DNA of 64,000 bases, from positions 1 to 64,000 of the forward strand of contig NZ_ATDK01000046.1 in NCBI RefSeq assembly GCF_000444135.1. The letters are read 5' to 3'. This stretch comes from Pseudomonas avellanae BPIC 631 (GTDB lineage Bacteria > Pseudomonadota > Gammaproteobacteria > Pseudomonadales > Pseudomonadaceae). The notes under the pieces are model-generated. The model made no database searches. It saw nothing but the letters and a program-made list of their open reading frames with translations, and was not told the DNA's origin. Below, in pieces: positions 44,848 through 53,507 of the stretch (position 1 is its first letter; each line of letters begins with the position of its first letter). The translations under genes were made by a program, and so were the position numbers.

Positions 44848-45849
44848 ATGAATCGAGTGATAAACGACCCGGACCAAGTGGTCGAGGACATGTTGCGGGG
44901 CATTCTGGTCGCACACCCGGAATTGTCCCAGAGCGACAGTAACCCGCGAGTCATCAGCAAAACCCGGCCTTCCGGTGAGGGGCTTGTGGGCATCGTCACC
45001 GGCGGAGGTTCGGGCCACGAGCCGGCCTTCCTCGGCTATGTAGGCCCCGGCCTGGTGGACGCCGTGGCAGTGGGCGAGATTTTCTCCTCGCCCACCGCGA
45101 AAAGCTTTTTCGACGCCTTTCGCGCTGCCGATCACGGCGCCGGAATTGCCTGCCTGTACGGCAATTACGCAGGCGACAACATGAACGTGAAGCTGGCGAT
45201 GAAGATGGCCGCCAGCAAGGATGTGCAAGTCCGCACCGTAGTCGCCAACGATGACGTGGCCTCGGCCCCCAAGGCCGACATCGCCAAACGGCGTGGGGTG
45301 GCCGGGGAAATTTTCATGTGGAAAGTCGGCGGCGCTGCGGCCGCACAGGGTTACGACTTGAACGGCGTGATCCGCGTCGCGCAGAAAGCCGTGGACCAGT
45401 GCCGTTCCATCGGCATCGGGCTGACGCCCTGCACCATCGCAGCTGTCGGCAAACCCAATTTTCAGATTGCAGACGGCAAGATGGAGCTGGGCATTGGCCA
45501 CCACGGCGAGCCGGGCATTGAAGTCATTGCCATCGAACCTGCGGCGGCCATGGCCGAGCGCATGCTGGCCCCGATCCTCGCCGACCGCGATTTCAGCACG
45601 GACAAGGGTGTGGTGGTGCTGGTCTCCGGCCTGGGCGCAACACCGATCATGGAGCTGTATATCTTTTACGCCGAAGTCGAAAGCCAGCTCAAGGCCAAGG
45701 GTTTACACATCCACCGTTGCTACGTCGGCAACTATTTCACCTCGCTGGAGATGATGGGCGTGACGCTGACCCTGCTGGGCCTGGACGACGAACTGAAAAC
45801 CCTGATCGACCACCCTTGCCGCTCCATCGGCATGACCCAGGCGGAGTGA
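44848..45849 (+). CDS. DhaK-type kinase subunit (erythrulose/dihydroxyacetone kinase)
   Basis: The 333-residue protein has the Dak1 fold: GLVGIVTGGGSGHEPAFLGY, GDNMNVKLAMKMA, and the substrate loop ELGIGHHGEPGIEV, with the histidine that bonds the ketose carbonyl covalently. AGGAAA lies before the ATG. No DhaM-type phosphotransferase protein is nearby, so an ATP-dependent two-subunit kinase with the following DhaL is likely. In this gene setting erythrulose is a more probable substrate than dihydroxyacetone, by analogy with the Dak-type kinases of tetritol pathways. Confidence 0.88.
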   Translation: MNRVINDPDQVVEDMLRGILVAHPELSQSDSNPRVISKTRPSGEGLVGIVTGGGSGHEPAFLGYVGPGLVDAVAVGEIFSSPTAKSFFDAFRAADHGAGIACLYGNYAGDNMNVKLAMKMAASKDVQVRTVVANDDVASAPKADIAKRRGVAGEIFMWKVGGAAAAQGYDLNGVIRVAQKAVDQCRSIGIGLTPCTIAAVGKPNFQIADGKMELGIGHHGEPGIEVIAIEPAAAMAERMLAPILADRDFSTDKGVVVLVSGLGATPIMELYIFYAEVESQLKAKGLHIHRCYVGNYFTSLEMMGVTLTLLGLDDELKTLIDHPCRSIGMTQAE

Positions 45850-45852
45850 GCC

Positions 45853-46503
45853 ATGAGCCAGCATTTTTCCACCCATGACGGCACTGCAATCGTCGCGGAC
45901 CTGGTGAGCGTTATCGTCGCCAACCGCGAATACCTCAGCGAGGTCGACGGTGCCATTGGCGACGGCGACCACGGTATCAACATGGCCAAGGGCTTTGCCC
46001 ATTGCGGTCGCTCCATTGAAGGCCGTCAATTGACCCTGGCCGAAGCACTGGACGAACTGACCCTCAGCCTGATGGAAGGCATCGGCGGCTCGATGGGACC
46101 GCTGTACGGCAGCCTGTTTATCGGCATGGCCGATCAGCTACGCGCCAGCGAGCAGATCGATGCGGCGACTTTCGCCAGGCTGCTGCGCGGCGGGCTCACT
46201 TCATTGCAGGACATTACCGAAGCCGGTGTCGGCGACAAATGCCTGATGGACACATTGATTCCGGCAGTCGAAGCCTTCGAGCAGGCACACGCCAATGGCG
46301 CCTCATTCAATGAAGCCCTTGATGCAATGAAAAGCGCCGCAGCACAGGGGCGCGACTCGACCAAGGACCTGATGGCAAAAATCGGCCGCGCCAGCCGTCT
46401 GGGTGAACGCTCGGTGGGTGTGCTGGATGCTGGGGCGGTGTCGTGCTGCCTGATACTGACGCAACTGGCAGATTCAGTGCAGCCCAGGCTCAAAGCCGGT
46501 TGA
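45853..46503 (+). CDS. DhaL-type kinase subunit
   Basis: The 216-residue all-helical nucleotide-binding partner of DhaK. The Mg-nucleotide loop is clear (DGAIGDGDHGINMAKGF), followed by GGSMGPLYGSLF and the C-terminal GRASRLGERSVGVLDAGA. It starts 3 bp after dhaK and ends the polyol operon, converging on the Rieske gene 12 bp away. It supplies ATP/ADP to the DhaK-type subunit. Confidence 0.9.
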   Translation: MSQHFSTHDGTAIVADLVSVIVANREYLSEVDGAIGDGDHGINMAKGFAHCGRSIEGRQLTLAEALDELTLSLMEGIGGSMGPLYGSLFIGMADQLRASEQIDAATFARLLRGGLTSLQDITEAGVGDKCLMDTLIPAVEAFEQAHANGASFNEALDAMKSAAAQGRDSTKDLMAKIGRASRLGERSVGVLDAGAVSCCLILTQLADSVQPRLKAG

Positions 46504-46515
46504 AATACCCGGCTA

Positions 46516-47592
46516 TCAAAGCTCGAATCGAATCCGCCGTTCGCGACGCTGCGCTTCCGGCAGCGCCTCGCCGCGTCGGACCGCCGCCAGCAACTGCTCG
46601 ACGCCCACATGGATGGCGTCGGCAGGCACGTTGCACGGCTTGAAGTTCGCCACGTTATCAAGACCTTCGCGGTGCGCGCGAATGATCTTGACGTCCTGCT
46701 GAATCACAATATGTGTGTACAGATGAATGAACGGGCGCAGCATTCTCAACACCCAGCGGGGCATCGGAAACCGGTAGGCGATGTAGGTGTAGACGCGTGA
46801 CTGGCGAGCATTGACCGGGGTGATCTGGCTGACGATCAAAAAGCCGGAGCGTGCGCCCCACAGGTAGTCACAAAAGGTCACATTCGGCGCCAGAAAGCGA
46901 TCCGTGTGCACCAGCGGTTCGCCGTCCGGGTTGGTCAGCCATTGCATCAGGCCGATCTCGTCCACTTCATCGTGGTAAACCACCTCGATGCTCTGCGCCT
47001 TGCAGGCCAGCGTCGCCTCCATTGCCCGGCCGCTGCTCGAGCGAAAAATCCCTTCGTGGATGAACACCGTGTGCGGCACATCGAGAAAGTTCTGCACCAG
47101 ACTGCCAACATCGGCATCGAAGGTGTTGATCATGAAATAGGATTGCCATGGGCGCTCGCCATAGGCAGGAAGCCGGAAGATCGGGGTGTCGTGAGCATCG
47201 CCCGTGCCGGTGTACACCCAGACCAGCCCATCTTGCTCGCATACCGCAAAATGACGCTGCCGGTAGCGATAACCGGGCGACTTAGGTTCTCCCTGCTCGG
47301 CATCTACGCTGGGGATATGCACTACGTGCCCGTTCGCGTCGTAGCGCCAGCCGTGATAAGGGCACACCAGGCAGTCATCGGTGATTTTACCGGCCTACAG
47401 CCGAGTGCCACGGTGCACGCACTGGTCGAGCAGCGCCGCCGCTGTGCCGCTGCGCTGGCGAAACAGCACGATGTTCAGGCCAAGAATCGTCGCCCGGTAA
47501 GGTTTGTCTTGGCGCAACTGCTTCTGTGTGCACGCCACATACCATTGCTCACGCGTACCGTCTTCAGGTGTTTCGGTCAGAGGTGCGGGCAT
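46516..47592 (-). pseudogene. Rieske 2Fe-2S oxygenase with an internal TAG
   Basis: One frame of about 358 codons is broken by TAG at 47395-47397. Before it: TREQWYVACTQKQLRQDKPY and the first Rieske cluster pair, CVHRGTRL. After it: AGKITDDCLVCPYHGWRY with the second pair, then the mononuclear iron site DVPHTVFIH (Asp, His, His) and a typical C-terminal domain. The stop falls between the two iron-sulfur ligand pairs, so neither piece could hold the cluster. A single base change (for example TCG or CAG to TAG) explains it. The family is Rieske non-heme iron oxygenases; substrate unknown. The start overlaps the end of the GH3-like fragment. Confidence 0.8.
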
Positions 47593-47905
47593 TCGAATTC
47601 TTCCGTGATTGCAAGGAGCGCATTGGCCGTGTCCAGACGACTGATCAGTGCGCGCGGCTTGACGTCACCCGCACGAATGCCGGTTGCCTCCGCTGCGCGT
47701 TGCAGCAGCGCTGCCAGTGTTTGCGCGCCGCCACTGACAAAGCGCACGCGCACTGGCCCCAACTGGCCCAGTGTGCGTGCATGGGCATAGTGAAAGGAGC
47801 CTTGCAGCGCTGTTTCGATGTCGTTTGCCAACACCTGGCAGGGTGTAACCGCTGATGTCGACACAAGGGCCACATACTGCGGCAGTGTGTTTCTGGAGTC
47901 AGGAA
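47577..47905 (-). pseudogene. 3' remnant of a GH3 (acyl-adenylate) family gene
   Basis: An open frame running from the tssC break reads NTLPQYVALVSTSAVTP, then LANDIETALQGSFHYAHART and LGQLGPVRVRFVSGG to a TGA at 47577. The pattern (xLPxYV, then a helix ending in a Y-x-x-x-R segment and LGxLGPxRV) looks like the C-terminal domain of GH3-type amino-acid conjugating enzymes, from memory of that family. The remaining three quarters of the gene are missing. Its stop overlaps the Rieske start (ATGCCCGCACCTCTGA), so the two once formed an operon. The GH3 assignment is moderate only. Confidence 0.5.
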
Positions 47906-48541
47906 TCAGGCAGGCATATGGGCGGCGGCCGCTACTTTGGAGATGTTGCGTAACAGAGCAATATCCTGCGAGCCACGGTCGAATTCATAATTGGAAATAG
48001 CCGCCGCAATCGGCTCGCCACCGGGGGTGTCGTATTCCTGTGTGTAGGTGTGCAGGTATAAACCGCTCTGGGCGATCTCGGGCGCGTCCTCAAAGTCCTG
48101 GGCCAGGTGATCCTTGCTGATGTCCAGCAATTCGATACGCACGTTCTGGCGAAAATCGGTCTGATCGATCAGCGACTTCACACCTCGCCAGGTTGACTCG
48201 ACACGTTGAAAATCAGGGTGGTGCATGACCGCGTCAAGTTGACGGCTGATCTGTGCATCCAGGGAAGCGATGTGCTCGTCCAGCAAGGTCTTGTCCAGGC
48301 GTTCGACTTTATGCGACGACTGTTTGAGCAGGTTCAGAAAAACACTGACGGCCGCAGTGACCCGCTCATCGGCAGAAGCTTCGGACAAGGCCTCGGAGTT
48401 CTGAAACGCTTCGATGCCATTCAACCGGGCTATCGGGCTGAGATTGATCTTGGCAAACAAGGCGCCATAGATCCCTTGGCCGCCGTCTGCGTCGAGGGTC
48501 TTGGTCAACTGCGAGGCTGGTGAAGATTGTTCTGCGGGCAT
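47906..48541 (-). pseudogene. tssC: tssC (type VI sheath large subunit), truncated after the N-terminal half
   Basis: The product starts at 48541 (MPAEQSSPASQ) and has the TssC/VipB N-terminal half: DAQISRQLDAVMHHPDFQRV, ESTWRGVKSLIDQTDF, ISNYEFDRGSQDIALLR, ending NISKVAAAAHMPA-stop after 211 residues. TssC is normally near 490 residues; the sequence breaks right where SKVAAAAHMPF would continue. What follows is the tail of an unrelated gene, so the end is a deletion junction near 47905-47917. Without the C-terminal domain a sheath cannot form. Confidence 0.88.
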
Positions 48542-48575
48542 GATGAAAATTTCCTTATTAACGAACCAAGGGCAA

Positions 48576-49079
48576 TCAACGATCTTCTTGTGGCGCCAGC
48601 GCAGCCAGTTCGGCTCGCAATTCGTCACTCAGCGCGTCGTCCTTGAGGATGCGTTCCAGCTCATGGCGAAAAGTAGCGTTATCCAACAGGTTGGATTTAA
48701 GGTCGCGCAGCAGGTTGCGCATCGCCAGCAGGGCTCGCAATTGCGGAATTTGCCGCGCCACCTGTTCAGGCTCAAAGTCTTTCATGCCCTGAAAACTCAA
48801 CGCGACAGCCGTGTCGGCGTTGCCGTCGATCAAGGTATTTTCTATTGCCAGTTTCAGGCTCGGCGAGAACTCGGCCAGCACACTGTCGAAGTTGTTCTTG
48901 TTAATGTCGACCTTGCTTCTTTCAGATAACGGGCGCTGTTCCTTGCCGTTGCTGTAATCCCCCATCAGCATTAATTTGAGTGGGAGTTCGACCTTCTTTT
49001 GAGCGCCGCCCGTGTGCAAGTCAAGCTTGATGTTGACCCGAGCTTTGGGCACTTCGTTTTGAAAACTGTTCGATGCCAT
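48576..49079 (-). CDS. tssB: TssB, type VI secretion sheath small subunit
   Basis: The 167-residue protein shows the TssB/VipA pattern: NEVPKARVNIKLDLHTGG, KVELPLKLMLMGDYSNG, LSERSKVDINKNNFDSVLAE, MKDFEPEQVARQIPQL. The ATG at 49079 (MASNSFQN) fits the family start better than 49094. It leads the broken tssC by 34 bp. TssB and TssC form the contractile sheath, but no other type VI gene is present in the window and tssC is cut. The gene is an intact orphan, probably non-functional here. Confidence 0.9.
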   Translation of the reverse strand: MASNSFQNEVPKARVNIKLDLHTGGAQKKVELPLKLMLMGDYSNGKEQRPLSERSKVDINKNNFDSVLAEFSPSLKLAIENTLIDGNADTAVALSFQGMKDFEPEQVARQIPQLRALLAMRNLLRDLKSNLLDNATFRHELERILKDDALSDELRAELAALAPQEDR

Positions 49080-49693
49080 ACATCCTCCAGACACAACTCT
49101 GCGAGACAGAAAAATCCGCCAGCCAACCCGATAAGCAATTCAAGAGACGCCTTGCGCAACAGGCTTCAGGCGACCCGCAGACCCAGGCGCATACAAGCGA
49201 CAGAAATCCACGCAATATTTTTTATTCGTTGCCGGCACATTTAAACAGCCAGCTATAAACAATGCGTTGAAACAATTAGCCGCAAAAATGAGGTGACACA
49301 TATTTATCACGAATTATTTCAAAAGCAAGCATTGCCATGACGAAATCTTTAATTTTTTGAACTGGGTCTACGACAACTCAGAAGTCGACTTTTATTAAAG
49401 AAAAGTCCTACGCGCTTTCGGAAAAGGCCTACATATAAGCCCAACTTATTCTGTTACGAGTCGATAAACACGGCCATCATGTTTGGGGGAGTTTTAAAGA
49501 AGACTTTCAAACTTGGCAGACTATCTGATCTGAACCGGGGAGACGCCTGATGAAGCGGATGACCATTCGCCAAATGGCTATGGGAGGGGGTCATTCAAAG
49601 AATGAATCGATGAGTTAACGGTGAGAGAAGTCTGATTACCTGACCGGGAACAGCGGAATGTACCGTGCCACATTCCACCGTTCAGCAACGGGC
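49080..49693. other. AT-rich intergenic region upstream of tssB
   Basis: About 610 bp without a credible gene, AT-rich between 49200 and 49500. It presumably held the promoter of the former type VI operon (minus strand) and the 3' region of the monooxygenase operon. A short near-palindrome (GGAATGT/ACATTCC at 49656-49677) is present but has no T tract. I see no tRNA or long repeat. Confidence 0.4.
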
Positions 49694-50284
49694 CTATTCA
49701 GCCTCGGGAAACACCGGCTCGCCAAGATTGAGCATCAGCCGGTTGGCCCAGGCGAAGATCGCGATGGCGTGAATCAAATCCAGCACCTGCGCATCATCCA
49801 GGCCCTGCTCACGCAACGCTGTGATGTGCGTGGCGTTGAGCGAAGCAGGCTCAAGGGTCAGGTCGATGGCGAACTGCACAACGGCTTTTTCGCGTGCCGT
49901 GGTGCCTGCCGTTGCAGGGTCGGCGAAGACTTGGGCAATCACGTCATTGCGCTTGGCCAGTTGCTCGAAACGCTGTGCATGCACCGACGCGCAATACACG
50001 CAGCGGTTGATGCGCGAGACCACGGTGCTGGCCAGCTCTCGCTCGGCACGGGACAGGCCGCTCGGCGCGTACATGATGGCGTTGAAGGCCTGGGAGCGTT
50101 GCCGAAGGATGTCCGGGTGGTGCGCCAGGGTCAGGTAGTAATCCGAGGTCCTGGCCTGCGGATGGCTCTCTTCGAGCACGCCGATCTGCTCGGCAGTGGC
50201 GTTGTTCAGGTCCACGGTCGGTAACCAGGCTTTCCAGCCCAGCAGCTGATTGGTGAAACCTTCGATTTCAATAAGCTCGCTCAT
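49694..50284 (-). CDS. AhpD-like alkylhydroperoxidase-domain protein (Avi_7169-type)
   Basis: The 196-residue protein has the carboxymuconolactone decarboxylase/AhpD fold with the redox pair and histidine in RINRCVYCASVHAQRF (CxxC-x-x-H). The C-terminal half is a second helical repeat. Together with the next protein and the ABC transporter it matches, from memory, the TIGRFAM pair called alkylhydroperoxidase domain protein Avi_7169 family and CMD domain protein Avi_7170 family. It might reduce a peroxide or thiol-linked product of the monooxygenase in the same operon. Its start overlaps the stop of the preceding gene by one base. Last gene of the operon. Confidence 0.85.
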   Translation of the reverse strand: MSELIEIEGFTNQLLGWKAWLPTVDLNNATAEQIGVLEESHPQARTSDYYLTLAHHPDILRQRSQAFNAIMYAPSGLSRAERELASTVVSRINRCVYCASVHAQRFEQLAKRNDVIAQVFADPATAGTTAREKAVVQFAIDLTLEPASLNATHITALREQGLDDAQVLDLIHAIAIFAWANRLMLNLGEPVFPEAE

Positions 50285-50805
50285 CAGGCCGCTCCGGCAG
50301 ATTGAATGGCGGTCAGCCCTGCGGCCAGACGCACCTGGTAGGACAGGAACGCAATCAGCTGCGCCAGTACCACGATTTCAGCGGTGCTCAAGCCCTGAAG
50401 TTGCAGCGCCTGCAAGGCACTTTGATCGCCGTGTACCGGAGACTCGATCAAGGTGCGGGTAAAACACAGGATCGCCGCCAAACGCGGGTCTTCAAGCAGG
50501 TCGATCCGGTTGGCGTCCACGTCCGCCAGCACGCTGGCCGCTACGCCCACTTCGCGCAATTGCTGCAGGTAATACGCGGTCAGGGTTGGCTGCGCGCTCA
50601 GCTGGGTCGCGTAATAGGCAACCCACAGACGCTCGCTCAGCGGCAGGTTATCTGCCAATGCCGGGTCGAAGAAAAGCGCCTGGCTGCCCTGGGTTGCCGT
50701 GGCAACCTTGTCACGGGCATGGCGCACGATGTGCAAAGGGCTGCCAGGGTCGATGCCCAGCAGGTTATCCAGCAAGTCCGGTGTGTTTGAATGCTCGGTC
50801 GTCAT
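50284..50805 (-). CDS. CMD-domain protein without the CxxC pair (Avi_7170-type)
   Basis: The 173-residue protein has the same helical fold as its neighbour (LPLSERLWVAYYATQL, then LSTAEIVVLAQLIAFLSYQVRL) but lacks the CxxC motif. It is therefore probably not a peroxidase and may be a structural partner. From memory it fits the CMD domain protein Avi_7170 family. It overlaps the AhpD-like gene by one base, which suggests a heteromeric complex of the two. Function unknown. Confidence 0.82.
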   Translation of the reverse strand: MTTEHSNTPDLLDNLLGIDPGSPLHIVRHARDKVATATQGSQALFFDPALADNLPLSERLWVAYYATQLSAQPTLTAYYLQQLREVGVAASVLADVDANRIDLLEDPRLAAILCFTRTLIESPVHGDQSALQALQLQGLSTAEIVVLAQLIAFLSYQVRLAAGLTAIQSAGAA

Positions 50806-50876
50806 GAAATGTCCTGCAAGGCTGTCGTGCCACTCGCGCAGCAGCTTTTAAAAGCCGCGACGCGAATAAGGGAAGA

Positions 50877-52442
50877 TCACGGCTGTTCGGTGACCATGGT
50901 CGCCGCAGTGCGGTCGCTGACCAGCGGCTCGACTTTCAGGCCTTTGCGCGCCGCCCAGATGTTCTGGTAATGGAACAGCGGGATAATGCCAACGTCGTCG
51001 CTGACCACCTGGACCGAGTCCTGAAGGATCTTGCGGCGTTTGGCCTCGTCGAATTCAGCCGTGGAATCGGCCAGCGCCTTGTCCACCAACGGGTTGCTGT
51101 AGTGCCCCCAGTTGGACGCGCCCTGCCCTTTGCTGCTGTCCACTGTGGTCAGAATATTGGTCAGTGCATAAGCCGCTTCACCGGTGCCGTTGCCCCAGGC
51201 AATCACGCTGACTGCCAGCTCATTCTTGTTGGCCTTGCCTGCGTAGACCGCCCACGGCAGCACTTCCAGCTGCACCTTGACGCCGATTCGTGTCCAGAAC
51301 TGCGCCACGGCCTGCATCACTTCCGGCGCTTGCGGGTAACGGTCACCCGGTACGTGCACGGTCAACTGAAAGCCTTCGGGAAAGCCTGCCTGTGCCAGCA
51401 GGTCCTTGGCCTGTTTGACGTCATACGGGATGTTCTTGATGCCGGGGTTGTAACCGAAAGTATTGGCCGGCATCCACTGATTGGCCTCGGTCACGGTGCC
51501 CTGCATGATGCGCTCGTCGATGGCCGGGCGATTGATCGCCAGGGACAATGCCTTGCGCACCCGCACGTCCAGCAACGGGTTCTCAGCCAGCGGTTTACCG
51601 GCGTTGTCACGAATGAATTCGTTGGAACCTGCACGGAAGCTTGGCTGAATGATCAGCGCACGCAAGCCCTGATAGGCGAAGACATTGACGCTCGGGGTTT
51701 TGCGCAGACGCTCGACGTCAGTTGGCGACACCTTGTCGATCACGTCCACATCGCCCGCCAGCAACGCCGCAGTGCGGTTGGCGGCGTTGGCGATGAAACG
51801 GAAATCGACCTTGTCCCAGGTCGGTTTCGCTCCCCAGTAGCTGTCGTTGCGGGCAAAGATCGTGCGATCACCCGGTACAAACGAGACAAAACGATAAGGC
51901 CCGGTGCCGATCAGGGCTTTGCCCGAGTTGTAATCGGCGCTGCTGGCGGCGGCGCCTGCATGGCGGCTGACGATGTAGATGGAATCGACGTCCGGTAGCA
52001 GGTTGGCGTTGGGCAGGCGGGTCTTGATGATCAGGGTGTGATCGTCTTTGGCCTTGACCGATTCGACGGTGCGCATGGCACCGGCGTAAGACGCAACACT
52101 ACCGGGCACGCTGCGCGCGCGCTCGAACGAGAACACCAGGTCGTCGGCGGTCAGCGGTGTGCCGTCCTGCCACTTCACGTCATCGCGCAGGGCAAACTCC
52201 CAAGTGGTGTCGTCAATGACTTTCCAGCTTTTCGCGAGGCCCGGCAGGGTCTTGTCGTCACGGCGGCTGACCAGCGATTCAAAGGCGTGCAGCGCCACCG
52301 AGCGGTCGCCGGCATAGTTGTTCAGTTGCGGGTCGAGCGACGAGACCGGGTCGGCGTAACCGATGCGCAGGTCTTGCGCCGAAACACTGCCGGCGGCCAG
52401 CACGAGCGCCGAGGCCAATAAAGAACGAACGAGTGGTTTCAT
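50877..52442 (-). CDS. periplasmic binding protein of a peptide-type ABC importer (KPN_01854-like)
   Basis: The 521-residue family 5 solute-binding protein has a Sec signal peptide (cleavage near VSAQDL, residue 22), then the family pattern (DPVSSLDPQLNNYAGDRSVA, NPLLDVRVRKALSLAINRPA). Such proteins bind peptides, opines, nickel or glycosides. With two permeases, two ATPases, a flavin monooxygenase and two CMD proteins it fits, from memory, the KPN_01854-type binding protein family. It is the capture component for the unknown substrate of this operon. Confidence 0.9.
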   Translation of the reverse strand: MKPLVRSLLASALVLAAGSVSAQDLRIGYADPVSSLDPQLNNYAGDRSVALHAFESLVSRRDDKTLPGLAKSWKVIDDTTWEFALRDDVKWQDGTPLTADDLVFSFERARSVPGSVASYAGAMRTVESVKAKDDHTLIIKTRLPNANLLPDVDSIYIVSRHAGAAASSADYNSGKALIGTGPYRFVSFVPGDRTIFARNDSYWGAKPTWDKVDFRFIANAANRTAALLAGDVDVIDKVSPTDVERLRKTPSVNVFAYQGLRALIIQPSFRAGSNEFIRDNAGKPLAENPLLDVRVRKALSLAINRPAIDERIMQGTVTEANQWMPANTFGYNPGIKNIPYDVKQAKDLLAQAGFPEGFQLTVHVPGDRYPQAPEVMQAVAQFWTRIGVKVQLEVLPWAVYAGKANKNELAVSVIAWGNGTGEAAYALTNILTTVDSSKGQGASNWGHYSNPLVDKALADSTAEFDEAKRRKILQDSVQVVSDDVGIIPLFHYQNIWAARKGLKVEPLVSDRTAATMVTEQP

Positions 52443-52493
52443 GGGTGATTCCTTGTACGCAATAGCGAAAATTGACGAGCTTGAGGTGCTCGT

Positions 52494-53507
52494 TCAGCTC
52501 TGATCATTCAGGTGACACGCGCTCTGGTGGTTCGGCGAAACCTCCCTCAGCGCTGGAGCTTCCTCACGGCAGCGCGCCAAGGCGCGCGGGCAGCGAGGGT
52601 GGAAATGACACCCGGCGGGCGGGTTCAGCGGGCTGGGGATTTCCCCTTTGATCGCGTCATAACGGGTGCTGCGAATATCGAAGCGCGGGATCTGCGCCAG
52701 CAGCGCCTGGGTGTACGGGTGATTGGCCCGCGCAAACAGGTCATCGACCGATGCGGTCTCGACCACCCGGCCCAGGTACATCACCACCACGCGGTCACAC
52801 AGATGTTCCACCACACCCAGGTCGTGGCTGATGAACAGATAGGTCAGGCCCAGCTCATCGCGAAGGTCCATGAACAGGTTGAGAATCTGCGCCTGAATCG
52901 ACACGTCTAGCGCGGCCACCGACTCGTCACAGACCAGCAGTTCCGGCTGCACCGCCAGCGCACGGGCGATGCCAATACGCTGGCGCTGACCACCGCTGAA
53001 CTGATGCGGGTAGCGCTGGCGCAATTGCGGGCTGAGCCCGGCGCGTTGCAATTGAGCGCTGACATACTCATCGGCGTCTTTGCGGTCGGTCAGGCCATGC
53101 AGCAGCGCGCCCTCGCCGACAATCCGGTCAACCCGCAGGCGCGGATTGAGGCTCGACGAGGGGTCCTGAAAAATCATCTGCACCTTGAGACGCAACGCCC
53201 GGCGTTCCTGTGGGGTCAGGCTGTCGAGCGGCTTGCCGTCCACCGAGGTGCTGCCGGAGGACACCGGCAGCAGCCCGGCCACCATGCGCCCCAGGGTCGA
53301 TTTGCCGCAGCCCGATTCGCCCACCAGCCCGACCACTTCGCCACGAAGAATGCGCAGATCGACGCGATCCACCGCGTGGGTCACCGGTTTGGGGCGGGTC
53401 AGGTGCAGGCGCTGCAACAGACCTTGAAAAGAACGCTCGTCCACCGGCTTGCCGAAGGTCTTGCTGACCTGGTGCAGCTCGATGAGGGGAATCTGATTAC
53501 TGGACAT
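52494..53507 (-). CDS. ABC importer ATPase 2 (DppF/OppF-like)
   Basis: 337 residues from the ATG at 53507 ([19 protein letters not shown]), which overlaps the previous gene by 11 bp. Walker A GESGCGKST, signature FSGGQRQRIGIARAL, Walker B LLVCDESVAALD, then the peptide-transporter C-terminal cysteine region (CHFHPRCPRALARC). It pairs with the other ATPase to drive the transporter. Codons upstream of 53507 in this frame lie inside the neighbouring gene and are not coding here. Confidence 0.92.
   Translation of the reverse strand: MSSNQIPLIELHQVSKTFGKPVDERSFQGLLQRLHLTRPKPVTHAVDRVDLRILRGEVVGLVGESGCGKSTLGRMVAGLLPVSSGSTSVDGKPLDSLTPQERRALRLKVQMIFQDPSSSLNPRLRVDRIVGEGALLHGLTDRKDADEYVSAQLQRAGLSPQLRQRYPHQFSGGQRQRIGIARALAVQPELLVCDESVAALDVSIQAQILNLFMDLRDELGLTYLFISHDLGVVEHLCDRVVVMYLGRVVETASVDDLFARANHPYTQALLAQIPRFDIRSTRYDAIKGEIPSPLNPPAGCHFHPRCPRALARCREEAPALREVSPNHQSACHLNDQS

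Noticed and set aside
49656-49677. near-palindrome as terminator of the monooxygenase operon
   Set aside because: The 7-bp stem is perfect but no T tract follows on the minus strand, so I do not call a terminator.
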